DNA of 64,000 nucleotides from Herbaspirillum sp. (GTDB lineage: Bacteria; Pseudomonadota; Gammaproteobacteria; Burkholderiales; Burkholderiaceae_D): positions 186,001 through 250,000 of the forward strand of contig NZ_JAGIBI010000007.1 in NCBI RefSeq assembly GCF_017744395.1, written 5' to 3'. Of this stretch, positions 47,447-56,132 are shown in pieces (position 1 is the stretch's first letter; every line of letters begins with the position of its first letter). The position numbers and the translations under genes were made by a program. The notes under the pieces were generated by a model. It was given only the letters and a program-made list of their open reading frames with translations. It did not search any database and was not told the DNA's origin.

Positions 47447-47484
47447 AATCGCCGGTTTCGGAAACGAAGCCGGCGATTTTTTTA
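47447..47484 (+). terminator. terminator after the DUF4197 gene
   Basis: AATCGCCGG (47447-47455) pairs with CCGGCGATT (47470-47478), extended by GTTTC/GAAG pairing towards the loop, then a seven-T run. Confidence 0.87.
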
Positions 47485-47961
47485 TTGCGCTGCGAAGGCC
47501 GCGAAGCCGGGCGAAGGTGGCGCAGGTAAAGGGATTGCGGCGGGCGAGGAGGATTGGCAGGGATGTCTCTTTGCTATCTTTTTGCTTGTCGGTGGGAACT
47601 AATTTTATCTCTTAAGATCGCCAAGTTATGAATTCAAATTTTTACATTTCTGGACTTCATTAAGGAATTACGTTAAACTGACGTTTGTCTTCGCGACATC
47701 ATTTGTTCAACAACGACTCCAGGCAGTTCCCAACCCGTTTGCGGGTTATCAAATTTTCCGGCTGGTTTGCGGATCGCCCCTGCGGCAATCCTCCTGTCCG
47801 GTAAGCATCATCGCCGAAGCCTTCTTCGGTTCCATCGCTGCCCTGCAGCTTTCGGTTCGTATCCAAACGATTCGCCCACCAGGGCAGCGGACCAATCAAA
47901 ACTCAGTTCAAAAACCCGTCGTCGCGGCGTCATGTCGTGCCGGCCATACCAAGGGGGTAAC
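47485..47961 (+). other. long structured leader of the osmoprotectant transporter operon
   Basis: About 475 bases without a credible gene. The first part (47575-47700) is AT-rich and probably holds the promoter. Downstream the plus strand can form a chain of hairpins: AACCCG/CGGGTT at 47732-47747; GGATCGCC/GGCAATCC with one mismatch at 47771-47791; CCGAAG/CTTCGG at 47814-47829; and a long-range perfect 10-bp stem CGCTGCCCTG (47836-47845) / CAGGGCAGCG (47880-47889) enclosing 34 bases. The ribosome-binding site AAGGGGG lies at 47951-47957. This may be a regulatory leader; no known riboswitch class was recognised. Confidence 0.5.
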
Positions 47962-48675
47962 ATGACACGTGTTCGTCACGTCTTCGCCGGCGCCGTTGCA
48001 TTTGCGCTGGCCATCGCAGGCCTGGTCTGGTGGATTGGCCCCGATGTCATCCACAAGTACCGGGGCGACCTGGCCTACTACACCGGCAAGCACCTGGAGC
48101 TGGTGTTCTGTTCCATGGCGCTGGCGCTGGCCGCCGGCATCCCGGCCGGCATCGCGCTGTCGCGGCCGGCGGCGCAACGCAGCGCCGAAGCCTTCATCCA
48201 GGTCTTCAACATCGGCAACACCATTCCGTCGATCGCCGTGCTGGCGCTGGCGCTGGCCTTCTTCGGCATCGGCAACCGGCCGGCCATCCTGGCGCTGTGG
48301 CTGGCATCGCTGCTGCCTATCGTGCGCAACACCTATGAGGGCCTGAAGAACGTGCCGGGCTCGCTCAAGGAAGCGGCGCGCGGCATCGGCATGAAGCCGC
48401 ACCAGATCCTGTTGCGCGTCGAGCTGCCCAATGCCTTGCCGATCATCGTCGGCGGCGTGCGCACCGCGCTGGCGATCAATGTCGGCACCGCGCCGCTGTC
48501 GATGCTGATCGGCGGCGAAAGCCTGGGCGGCCTGATCTTTCCCGGCATCTATCTGAACAATCAAGGCCAACTGCTGTTGGGAGCTGCCGCTACCGCGCTG
48601 CTGGCGCTGGTGCTGGATGCCATGGTGACGACGTTGTCCGGCATCTACCTTGCCCGCCGCGGCTTGCGCGCCTAA
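47962..48675 (+). CDS. glycine betaine/osmoprotectant ABC transporter, permease 1
   Basis: Permease of 237 residues, OpuCB/YehW type, with about six membrane segments. The coupling region reads LPIVRNTYEGLKNVPGSLKE near residue 113 and AARGIGMKPHQILLRVELPN near 133, followed by ALPIIVGGVRTALAINVGTA. The ATG at 47962 has an AAGGGGG ribosome-binding site; the frame is open further upstream through the structured leader, but that part is not protein-like. First gene of a permease-SBP-permease-ATPase operon importing compatible solutes. Confidence 0.9.
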   Translation: MTRVRHVFAGAVAFALAIAGLVWWIGPDVIHKYRGDLAYYTGKHLELVFCSMALALAAGIPAGIALSRPAAQRSAEAFIQVFNIGNTIPSIAVLALALAFFGIGNRPAILALWLASLLPIVRNTYEGLKNVPGSLKEAARGIGMKPHQILLRVELPNALPIIVGGVRTALAINVGTAPLSMLIGGESLGGLIFPGIYLNNQGQLLLGAAATALLALVLDAMVTTLSGIYLARRGLRA

Positions 48676-48693
48676 TAACCAGGGAGGACATCC

Positions 48694-49599
48694 ATGAAAA
48701 TCAAATACATCGCATGCGCGCTGGCCATGGCATTGGCCATGTTCGGCGCCGCCAAGGTGCAGGCGCAGAGCCTGGTCATCGGCGGCAAGAATTTCACCGA
48801 GCAACTGATCCTGTCGGACATGACCGCGCAATACCTGCGCGCCAAGGGCTATGACATCCAGCTCAAGAACGGCCTGGGCACCACGCTGATGCGTTCGGCG
48901 CTGGAAAGCGGCCAACTGGACATCGTCTGGGACTACACCGGCACCGCGCTGATCGTCTACAACCATATCGAAGACAAGCTCGACCCCGAGCAGATCTACG
49001 ACAAGGTCAAGGAACTGGACGCCCCGCGCGGCCTGGCCTGGCTGAACGAATCGGCACTGAACAATACCTACGCCTTCGCCATGCCGCAAAAGGTCACCGA
49101 CGAATACGGCATCAATACGCTGCAGGACCTGGCCGACCGCATCAACGCCGATGAGAAGGAAGGCGGCAAGACGCAGCGCCTGGTGGGCGTGGACTACGAA
49201 TTCGCCTCGCGTCCGGACGGCCTGGGCCCGATGCAGGAGTTGTATGGCTTCAAGCTGGAGCGCGGCGCGGTCAAGCAGATGGATCCGGGCCTGGTCTACA
49301 CGGCGCTGAAGAACGAGCAGTTGTTCGCCGGCCTGACCTATGCGTCGGACGGCCGCATCAAGGGCTTCGACCTGAAGCTGCTGGATGACGACAAGGGCTA
49401 CTTCGCCGCCTACAAGGCCACGCCGGTGGTGCGCCAGGAAATCCTGGACCGGAATCCGCAACTGGCCGAACAGCTCAATGCGCTGGCCGCCAGCATCGAT
49501 ACCGCGAAGATGACCGAGCTCAACAAGCGCGTGGACATCGACCAGGAACCGGTGGGCAAGGTCGCCGCCGACTTCCTGAAACAGCAAGGCCTGATCTGA
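48694..49599 (+). CDS. glycine betaine/osmoprotectant ABC transporter, substrate-binding protein
   Basis: Periplasmic binding protein of 301 residues, OpuAC/OsmF type. A signal peptide (LAMALAMFGAAKVQA) precedes SLVIGGKNFTEQLILSDMTA. Other hallmarks are LESGQLDIVWDYTGTALIVY near residue 70, LNESALNNTYAFAMPQKVTD near 116 and QLFAGLTYASDGRIKGFDLK near 210. The family binds glycine betaine, choline, carnitine or proline; the ligand here is not determined. Confidence 0.9.
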   Translation: MKIKYIACALAMALAMFGAAKVQAQSLVIGGKNFTEQLILSDMTAQYLRAKGYDIQLKNGLGTTLMRSALESGQLDIVWDYTGTALIVYNHIEDKLDPEQIYDKVKELDAPRGLAWLNESALNNTYAFAMPQKVTDEYGINTLQDLADRINADEKEGGKTQRLVGVDYEFASRPDGLGPMQELYGFKLERGAVKQMDPGLVYTALKNEQLFAGLTYASDGRIKGFDLKLLDDDKGYFAAYKATPVVRQEILDRNPQLAEQLNALAASIDTAKMTELNKRVDIDQEPVGKVAADFLKQQGLI

Positions 49600-49609
49600 G
49601 GGAGGGCGC

Positions 49610-50260
49610 ATGGACATCATTCAATACCTCCAATCGGATTGGCGCGCCATCCTCGAACTCACATTGCAGCACCTGAAACTGGTGGGCATCGCGGTCAGCC
49701 TGGCGATCGCCATCGGCGTGCCGCTGGGCATCCTGATCGTGCGCCTGCGCTGGCTGGCGGGGCCGCTGATGAGCCTGGCCACGGTGGTGCTGACGGTGCC
49801 GTCGATCGCGCTGTTCGGCCTGATGATCCCGGTCTTCTCCAAATTCGGCGAAGGCATCGGCCCCTTGCCGGCGATCACCGCGGTGTTCCTGTATTCGCTG
49901 CTGCCCATCATGCGTAACACCTATCTCGCGCTGGACAACATCGAATCCGGCATCAAGGAAGCCGGCATCGGCATCGGCATGACCTTCTGGCAGCGGCTGC
50001 GCATGGTCGACCTGCCGCTGGCGGTGCCGGTGATCCTGGGCGGCGTGCGCACCGCCGTGGTGATGAATATCGGCGTGATGGCGATCGCCGCCATCATCGG
50101 CGCCGGTGGCCTGGGCGTGCTGATCCTGCACGCCATCAGCCAGAGCAATATGCAAAAACTCGTAGTCGGCGCCGTGATGATCAGCGTGCTGGCGATCATC
50201 GCCGACTTCCTGCTGCAACGTCTGCAGACAATCTTGACGCCGAAAGGACTGCAAAAATGA
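49610..50260 (+). CDS. glycine betaine/osmoprotectant ABC transporter, permease 2
   Basis: Second permease, 216 residues, OpuCD/YehY type. The coupling region is LPIMRNTYLALDNIESGIKE near residue 98 and AGIGIGMTFWQRLRMVDLPL near 118, followed by AVPVILGGVRTAVVMNIGVM. It starts 10 bases after the binding-protein gene and its stop overlaps the ATPase start (ATGA). Confidence 0.9.
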   Translation: MDIIQYLQSDWRAILELTLQHLKLVGIAVSLAIAIGVPLGILIVRLRWLAGPLMSLATVVLTVPSIALFGLMIPVFSKFGEGIGPLPAITAVFLYSLLPIMRNTYLALDNIESGIKEAGIGIGMTFWQRLRMVDLPLAVPVILGGVRTAVVMNIGVMAIAAIIGAGGLGVLILHAISQSNMQKLVVGAVMISVLAIIADFLLQRLQTILTPKGLQK

Positions 50261-51390
50261 TCGAACTGAACCAACTGAGCAAAACCTACACCCAGAAGGA
50301 CGGTACCCAGGTCAAGGCGGTGGATTCCGTCAGCCTCAAGGTTGCCGAGGGCGAGATCTGCGTCTTCCTTGGCCCGTCCGGCTGCGGCAAGACCACCACC
50401 CTGAAGATGATCAACCGCCTGATCCGCCCGACCTCGGGCCGCGTGCTGCTCAACGGCGAAGACACCGCCGGCATCGACGAAGTCAGCCTGCGCCGCCATA
50501 TCGGCTACGTGATCCAGCAGATCGGCCTGTTCCCCAACATGACCATCGAGGAAAACATCACCATCGTCCCGCGCCTGTTGGGTTGGGACAAGAAGCGTTG
50601 CCGTGAACGCGCCGCCGAACTGATGGCGATGGTGGCGCTGGACCCGGTGAAATTCCTCAAGCGCTATCCGCGCGAACTGTCCGGCGGCCAGCAACAGCGC
50701 ATCGGCGTGATCCGCGCGCTGGCGGCCGATGCCCCGGTGTTGCTGATGGACGAGCCGTTCGGCGCGGTCGACCCGATCAACCGCGAATCGATCCAGAACG
50801 AGTTCTTCCAGATGCAGCGCCAGTTGAACAAGACCGTGATCATGGTCAGCCACGACATCGACGAGGCGATCAAGCTGGGCGACCAGGTGGCGATCTTCCG
50901 CGCCGGCAAGCTGGTGCAGTTCGACCACCCGGACGCCTTGCTGGCACGCCCCAAGGACGAGTTCGTCGGCGCCTTCGTCGGCCAGGACCATACCCTGAAG
51001 CGTTTGCTGCTGGTGCGCGCCGGCGAGGCCGCCACCACGCCGCAGACTGCCCGGCCGGATGTGTCCTGCGACCAGGCGCTGTCATTGATGGACGACGAGG
51101 ATGCCCGTTACCTGACCATCACCGACAGCGACAACCGCGCCGTCGGCTACCTGACCCGCCGCGATGTGCGCGGCAACGCCGGCGCGGTGGCCGGGAAGGT
51201 GCGCCCGTTCACCATGAATGCCGCGCCGGATGAAAACCTGCGCGTGGTGCTGTCCAAGATGTACAAGCACAGCACCAGCTGGATGCCGGTGATCGACAAC
51301 GACGGCAGCTATCTCGGGGAGGTCACCCAGGACTCTATCGCCAGCTACCTGAGTTCCGGCCGTTCGCGCGGCATGGCGATGGCGGCATAA
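50257..51390 (+). CDS. glycine betaine/osmoprotectant ABC transporter, ATPase with CBS domains
   Basis: ATP-binding subunit of 377 residues, OpuCA/ProV-like. Walker [13 protein letters not shown] near residue 38, signature LSGGQQQRIGVIRALA near 136, Walker B VLLMDEPFGAVDP near 155. The C-terminal part (about 265-372) holds two CBS repeats (LSLMDDEDARYLTITDSDNR and VVLSKMYKHSTSWMPVIDND). In OpuA-type systems such CBS domains sense ionic strength or cyclic di-AMP and gate transport. Translationally coupled to permease 2. Confidence 0.92.
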   Translation: MIELNQLSKTYTQKDGTQVKAVDSVSLKVAEGEICVFLGPSGCGKTTTLKMINRLIRPTSGRVLLNGEDTAGIDEVSLRRHIGYVIQQIGLFPNMTIEENITIVPRLLGWDKKRCRERAAELMAMVALDPVKFLKRYPRELSGGQQQRIGVIRALAADAPVLLMDEPFGAVDPINRESIQNEFFQMQRQLNKTVIMVSHDIDEAIKLGDQVAIFRAGKLVQFDHPDALLARPKDEFVGAFVGQDHTLKRLLLVRAGEAATTPQTARPDVSCDQALSLMDDEDARYLTITDSDNRAVGYLTRRDVRGNAGAVAGKVRPFTMNAAPDENLRVVLSKMYKHSTSWMPVIDNDGSYLGEVTQDSIASYLSSGRSRGMAMAA

Positions 51391-51417
51391 GCAGGAAGGT
51401 GTTGGGCCAGTGGCAAG

Positions 51418-51443
51418 AGCGGCGCGTATGCGCCGCTTTTTTT
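51418..51443 (+). terminator. terminator of the osmoprotectant operon
   Basis: AGCGGCGC (51418-51425) and GCGCCGCT (51430-51437) around GTAT, then a T-run. Confidence 0.9.
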
Positions 51444-51558
51444 ATGCCTGTCCAGGGAATGCCGGACCAAGGCGATTTCCAGATTTTTCTTAAAGAAACC
51501 AGGGGGAGTGCTCAATAGACTGTCGCGATCCTGATTCAATTTGTGTGGAGGGGAAATA

Positions 51559-52593
51559 ATGCGATTCGGCGCCGAATTGTGGCGAGCCTGCCGGCGGTCC
51601 ATGCCGTTCTTTGTAGCGTATCTGTTGCATGCGAACAGCATGGCGGCGCCATGCACGGAACGGGGATCGACATCACCGGTCATCATCCCGGCGCCGAACT
51701 TGACCGTAACGCGCAATGTCCCGGTGGGGGCGGTGCTAGGCGAGGTGAGCAGTCAGGTCAACGATTACGTCATCAGTTGCAGTACGCCCAATAATGTCCG
51801 GACGAGTGCGACGGTTCGGCCGTTGCAAGGTTTTATCAATGGCATCATGCCCGTGATGGGGGCCAATGGCGAGCTGATTCCCGGATTGGGGGTACGTTTC
51901 ACGCCCATGGGGAGTTATGTCAGGGGAGGCGGTGGCGCTTGTACGGGCGGCGGTGGTATCCGGGCCTTGGGGGCAAGGGATGAGTTTCGTTGCAATGCTT
52001 ATGGGTCTTACAATGGCGTGCCCGGAGGCCTGGAGATGGGGAATTCCGTACTCAAGCTGACTTTTGTCAAAACCTCCGATGCATTGGCCAGCGCCAGCCT
52101 GGCGAGAGAAATCGTGTTCACCACAAGGGTCGACAATTACGCGACGATCGGTTATCAGCTCGCCGGCGGCAAGGTGGTGGTCAATCCCTGCACATTCAGC
52201 ATGCCCTCCGTGGTCCTGCTGGGGACGGTCTCGGTCGCGGCCCTGCAGGCCGAGCGTAATTCGGCGCAGCGCGATTTCAATCTGGAGATGAACTGCCAGA
52301 ACAATGCGATGGTGAAAATCCGCTTCACGCCAGCGGCAGGCTCGACGGCGGTCAGGGGCGCGGTGGGCACGCTGAGCAACACTGCCGCCGCAGCGGATGC
52401 CGCCGCCGGCGTCAACGTGCAACTGCTCAGCGCGGCCGGCGAACCCATTCCACTGGATACCGATATTGATTTTGGCGCCCAGCCGGCTACCGCTCGTTAC
52501 GGTTTCAGGGCGCGCATGAGTGCGGCGCCGGGGGCCACGGTGACGCCGGGCCGGGTCAATGCCGGCGCCGAGGTCAATTTCACCTTCTATTGA
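51559..52593 (+). CDS. orphan fimbrial subunit / two-domain tip-adhesin-like protein
   Basis: Exported protein of 344 residues. After a weak signal-like stretch (FFVAYLLHANSMAA) comes an N-terminal Gly-rich domain of about 170 residues with paired cysteines. A C-terminal domain of about 150 residues has the type 1 pilin pattern: VNPCTFSMPSVVLLGTVSV, a second Cys in NLEMNCQNN, then a final TPGRVNAGAEVNFTFY strand. The layout matches FimH-like tip adhesins. No chaperone, usher or major pilin gene lies nearby, and base composition is somewhat less GC-rich than its neighbours. It converges with a GNAT gene, the two overlapping by seven bases. Confidence 0.75.
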   Translation: MRFGAELWRACRRSMPFFVAYLLHANSMAAPCTERGSTSPVIIPAPNLTVTRNVPVGAVLGEVSSQVNDYVISCSTPNNVRTSATVRPLQGFINGIMPVMGANGELIPGLGVRFTPMGSYVRGGGGACTGGGGIRALGARDEFRCNAYGSYNGVPGGLEMGNSVLKLTFVKTSDALASASLAREIVFTTRVDNYATIGYQLAGGKVVVNPCTFSMPSVVLLGTVSVAALQAERNSAQRDFNLEMNCQNNAMVKIRFTPAAGSTAVRGAVGTLSNTAAAADAAAGVNVQLLSAAGEPIPLDTDIDFGAQPATARYGFRARMSAAPGATVTPGRVNAGAEVNFTFY

Positions 52594-53075
52594 TCCAGCG
52601 GCTTGTGCATGAACATGGCCTTGCCCGTGGCCGGATCCAGTTCATAGCCGGCGAAGCCGCTGCTGCGGTAGAGCGCGCGCGCCACGGCATTGCCCTCCAG
52701 GACTTCCAGCGTGAGCTTGCAGCAGCCCAGGGCGCGGGCTTGTTCCTCCACCCGCGCGATCAGGCGGCGGGCTATGCCCTGGCCGCGGTAGCCGGGCATC
52801 ACGGCCAGGTCATGGATGTTGAGCAACGGCTTGCAGGCGAAGGTGGAAAAGCCTTCGATGCAGGTCGCCAGCCCAACCGCGCGTTCGCCGTCGAATGCCA
52901 GGAAGACATGCGCGTTGGGGCGCTTCTTCAGTTCGGCCGCGAGGTTGTCGCGCACGAAATCCGACAGCGATTCGCCGCCGCCCATGGCGTCGCTGGCGTA
53001 GGCGTTGAGCACCTCGAACAGGGCGCCGGCATGGGCCGGCAGGCCCAGGTCCGCTTTGACGATCTCGACAGCCAT
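52587..53075 (-). CDS. GNAT-family N-acetyltransferase
   Basis: Acetyltransferase of 162 residues. The acetyl-CoA motif NIHDLAVMPGYRGQGIARRL lies near residues 85-105, followed by LTLEVLEGNAVARALYRSSG, the classic GNAT core. Substrate unknown. It starts four bases after the rhlE stop and is probably cotranscribed with it. Confidence 0.88.
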   Translation of the reverse strand: MAVEIVKADLGLPAHAGALFEVLNAYASDAMGGGESLSDFVRDNLAAELKKRPNAHVFLAFDGERAVGLATCIEGFSTFACKPLLNIHDLAVMPGYRGQGIARRLIARVEEQARALGCCKLTLEVLEGNAVARALYRSSGFAGYELDPATGKAMFMHKPLDQ

Positions 53076-53079
53076 GGCC

Positions 53080-54603
53080 TTACTTCCCTTGCGCCGGGCG
53101 CGGGCCGCTGTGCGTCAGCGCCGATGGCTTGGGGCCGCCGGCTTGGCGCGGGTTACGCTGCTGGGTATGATGGTTGCCGTTGCCGGAGTTGCCAGGATTG
53201 CCGCCATGCGCGCCTTGCGGGCGCGCCGGCTTGCGTTGCTGCGCGCCGGCGTTCGGGGCGCTGTTGGCGGCGGGATTGCGCGGTTTGGACGGCTGGCCGC
53301 CATTGCCATTGCCGCGCTGGCCTTGGCCCTGGGCCGGCTTGGCGGCGGCCGGGGCGTTGCCGCCGGGTTTGCGCGGTTGCGCATTGCGCTGGCCGCGTCC
53401 GCCCTGGTTCTGGTGGCGGCCGCCGCCGCTGCGCAGCTGGATCGGCTGCGGCTTGGCAGTCGGGTCGGGTTCGAAGCCGGGGATCACTTCCACCGGGATC
53501 TCGCGCTTGATGAAGCGCTCGATGTCGTACAGCATGTCGCGCTCGTCGACGCAGACCAGCGATACCGCTTCGCCGGTGGCGCCGGCGCGGCCGGTGCGGC
53601 CGATGCGGTGCACGTAGTCTTCCGGCACGTTGGGCAGGTCATAGTTGACCACGTGCGGCAACTGGTCGATGTCGATGCCGCGCGCGGCGATGTCGGTGGC
53701 GATCAACGCGGTCAGCTTGCCGTCCTTGAACTCGGCCAGCGCCTTGGTGCGCGCCGACTGGCTCTTGTTGCCGTGGATCGCCATGGCGCTGATGCCGTCG
53801 CGCGCCAGCAGTTCGACCAGCTTGTTGGCGCCGTGCTTGGTGCGGGTGAACACCAGCACCTGCTTCCATTGGTGGGTCTTGATCAGGTGCGCCAGCATCG
53901 GGTGCTTCTTGTCGCGGTCGACCGGGTGCAGCTTTTGCGCGATCACTTCCACGGTGGAGTTGCGGCGCGCCACTTCGATCAGGGCCGGGTTGCTCAGCAG
54001 GCTGTCGGCCAGCTTCTTGATCTCGTCGGCGAAGGTGGCCGAGAACAGCAGGTTCTGGCGTTTGGGCGGCAGCGCTGCCAGCACCTTGCGGATATCGCGG
54101 ATGAAGCCCATGTCGAGCATGCGGTCGGCTTCGTCCAGCACCAGGATCTGGATGTGGTGCAGGTTGACCGTGCCTTGCTGCATGTGGTCCAGCAGGCGGC
54201 CGGGTGTGGCCACCAGGATGTCGACGCCGCGCTTCAACAGCGCGATCTGCGGGTTGATGCCGACGCCGCCGAAGATGCAGGCCGAGGTCAGCGGCAGGTA
54301 CTTGCCGTACTGGCGCACGCTTTCTTCGACCTGGGCCGCCAGTTCGCGGGTGGGGGCGAGGATCAGGGCGCGGATCGGGATCTGGCCGTTGACCTTGTGG
54401 CGCGGCGCGGCGGACAAGCGCTGCAGCAGCGGCAGGGTGAAGCCGGCGGTCTTGCCGGTGCCGGTCTGGGCGCCGGCCAGCAGGTCGCCGCCGGAAAGAA
54501 CGGCAGGGACGGCCTGGGCTTGAATCGGGGTCGGGGAGGTATAGCCTTGTTCGGAAACGGCACGAACGATTTCGTCGGACAAGCCGAGCGCGGAAAATGA
54601 CAT
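53080..54603 (-). CDS. rhlE: DEAD-box ATP-dependent RNA helicase, RhlE type
   Basis: RNA helicase of 507 residues that remodels RNA during ribosome assembly and decay. The Q motif ([20 protein letters not shown]) lies near residue 17. Motif I AQTGTGKT is near 44, motif Ia PTRELAAQ near 84, DEAD written as VLDEADRML near 152, SAT motif LFSATF near 183, and the C-terminal [15 protein letters not shown] and [10 protein letters not shown] motifs near 315 and 342. Residues from about 375 on are a low-complexity tail rich in Gly, Gln, Asn, Arg and Pro, a typical RNA-binding extension. A 200-bp promoter region lies upstream. Confidence 0.93.
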   Translation of the reverse strand: MSFSALGLSDEIVRAVSEQGYTSPTPIQAQAVPAVLSGGDLLAGAQTGTGKTAGFTLPLLQRLSAAPRHKVNGQIPIRALILAPTRELAAQVEESVRQYGKYLPLTSACIFGGVGINPQIALLKRGVDILVATPGRLLDHMQQGTVNLHHIQILVLDEADRMLDMGFIRDIRKVLAALPPKRQNLLFSATFADEIKKLADSLLSNPALIEVARRNSTVEVIAQKLHPVDRDKKHPMLAHLIKTHQWKQVLVFTRTKHGANKLVELLARDGISAMAIHGNKSQSARTKALAEFKDGKLTALIATDIAARGIDIDQLPHVVNYDLPNVPEDYVHRIGRTGRAGATGEAVSLVCVDERDMLYDIERFIKREIPVEVIPGFEPDPTAKPQPIQLRSGGGRHQNQGGRGQRNAQPRKPGGNAPAAAKPAQGQGQRGNGNGGQPSKPRNPAANSAPNAGAQQRKPARPQGAHGGNPGNSGNGNHHTQQRNPRQAGGPKPSALTHSGPRPAQGK

Positions 54604-54803
54604 GAGACTCTGAAAATGGGTTCGGCCTGTCGCCGCAGTGGGCGCCAGTCGCAGGCAGACGGGGTTGAAACGCTGAGAGGGCGGCGGACTTGACTGGTGA
54701 TGTGCCGCGCAGGCCGCAGTATAACAGTGGCAGCTTGCGCGGTAAGAGAATTATTTTCGCGAACGTCCTTTTGTTGCTTTGTTGCGCGCTTGCCCGGCCA
54801 AGC

Positions 54804-55559
54804 TCAGCCGGACTGATGCGCCAGGAAGTCCATTACGGGCGGCAGCACCAGGTCGCTTTGCATCAGGCCGCCGAAATGCGTCACGCCGGGCAGCGTCGTG
54901 AATTGCCCCCGCGGCAGCAACGCCGCGGTGCGCTTGACGGCGGCATGGCGGGCATCGGCATCGCCGCAGAACAGCAGGCAGGGCATGTCCATGCGCGCCA
55001 GCAGGTCTTCCTGCGACGGGCGCGGCTGCTGGGCGGCCGCGGCCAGCGCCACCAGGTCGTTGGCGCGGATGAGCATCTTCACCTGCGGCGAGATGCGCTC
55101 GTCGAGCAGCGTTTCGAAGGTGGCGATGAAGGCTTCCGGATCGCGCCCGTCGATACCGTGAAAGCCGTCCCAGCTCCGGTCTTCATACGGATGCGCGGCG
55201 CCGAGGATCAGGCTGGTGAGGCGCTCGGGCGCATGCCGCACCAGGCCGTAGCCGACCCAGCCGCCCAGCGAGTAACCGAAGAAGTGGGCGCGTTCGATGC
55301 CGAGCGCATCGAGCACGGCAAGCGCGTCGCGGCAGCGCTGAAGCTGGCTGTACGCTTCGGTTTCGTGTGGCTTGTCGCTTTGGCCGTGGCCCAGCGCGTC
55401 GAACATGATGACGCGGTAGCGCTCGCGCAGCGCAGCGGTGAAGCCGAAGAAGCGCCAAGCCTCCAGGCTGCTGGTGAAGCCGTGGTGCAACAGCAGCGGC
55501 GGGCCTTCGCCTTCGACCTGGTAATGGATCTTGCGTGCGTCGCTCAATGCGAATGGCAT
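54804..55559 (-). CDS. alpha/beta hydrolase
   Basis: Hydrolase of 251 residues. The oxyanion-hole segment LLLHHGFTSSLEAWRFFGF is near residue 22, the nucleophile elbow FFGYSLGGWVGYGL near 92 and the late LPGVTHFGGLMQSD carries the catalytic His near 230. Many enzymes share this fold (esterases, lactonases, C-C hydrolases), so the reaction cannot be named. An AGAGGA ribosome-binding site precedes the ATG, and the gene is nine bases from the VOC gene, forming a small operon. Confidence 0.87.
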   Translation of the reverse strand: MPFALSDARKIHYQVEGEGPPLLLHHGFTSSLEAWRFFGFTAALRERYRVIMFDALGHGQSDKPHETEAYSQLQRCRDALAVLDALGIERAHFFGYSLGGWVGYGLVRHAPERLTSLILGAAHPYEDRSWDGFHGIDGRDPEAFIATFETLLDERISPQVKMLIRANDLVALAAAAQQPRPSQEDLLARMDMPCLLFCGDADARHAAVKRTAALLPRGQFTTLPGVTHFGGLMQSDLVLPPVMDFLAHQSG

Positions 55560-55568
55560 GGGTTCCTC

Positions 55569-56057
55569 TTATGGGTTCTTGCTGCGCTTGGCGAGCATTT
55601 CCCGCGAGCGGGCGCAGATTTCCTCGATGCTGAGCGTTTCCACCTGGGTGGCGATCGACCAGACATGGCCGTAGGGATCGCGCAGCAGGCCGGAACGGTC
55701 GCCGTAGAACTGGTTTTGCACCGCGCGCAGCTGCACTGCGCCGGCCGCGATGGCCTGGGTGAACACGGTATCGACATCGTGCACGTAGACCAGCAGGCTG
55801 ACGCCGGCGCCGCCCAGCGTCTGCGGACTGACGAAGCCCAGTTCCGGGCATTCGTCGGCCAGCATGACGCGCGCGTTGCCGATCTGGACTTCGGCATGCC
55901 AGATTTTTCCGCCGGGGCCGTCCAGGCGCATGATTTCGGTGGCGCCGAACGCGCGCTGGTAGAAGTCGATGGCGGCAGCGGTGCCGTTGACGATCAGGTA
56001 GGGGGTGACGCTGTGGTAGCCGGCAGGCGCGGCTGGCTGGAGGGGCTGGGTTGGCAT
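55569..56057 (-). CDS. VOC/glyoxalase-family protein (PhnB-like)
   Basis: Protein of 162 residues with the vicinal-oxygen-chelate fold: SVTPYLIVNGTAAAIDFYQR near residue 16, AFGATEIMRLDGPGGKIWHA near 36, and the closing YGDRSGLLRDPYGHVWSIAT near 118. Such proteins include PhnB-like and antibiotic-resistance relatives. Function unknown. A strong AGGAG site precedes the ATG at 56057. Operon with the downstream alpha/beta hydrolase. Confidence 0.87.
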   Translation of the reverse strand: MPTQPLQPAAPAGYHSVTPYLIVNGTAAAIDFYQRAFGATEIMRLDGPGGKIWHAEVQIGNARVMLADECPELGFVSPQTLGGAGVSLLVYVHDVDTVFTQAIAAGAVQLRAVQNQFYGDRSGLLRDPYGHVWSIATQVETLSIEEICARSREMLAKRSKNP

Positions 56058-56132
56058 GTCGTCTCCTCGGCCGTTTCCTGCACGGCGAATGCCATACAGG
56101 AAACGTTCACTCAGGAGAGCAGTGTATGCAAA

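Noticed and set aside
47850..47880. GGTTCGTATCC resembling a tRNA T-loop followed by CCACCA
   Set aside because: The flanking bases do not pair as a T-stem, and no D-arm or anticodon arm can be drawn.
47699..47899. 66-codon minus-strand frame inside the osmoprotectant leader
   Set aside because: It starts with TTG and has no ribosome-binding site. It is better explained by the hairpins on the plus strand, whose inverted repeats give structured sequence on both strands.
47767..47961. 65-codon in-frame extension of the first osmoprotectant permease
   Set aside because: Not protein-like; the ATG at 47962 has a strong ribosome-binding site and a normal permease N-terminus.
53005..54600. 531-codon open frame antisense to rhlE
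   Set aside because: The minus strand carries all DEAD-box motifs in order; the antisense product is Arg/Gln/His-rich with no recognisable family.
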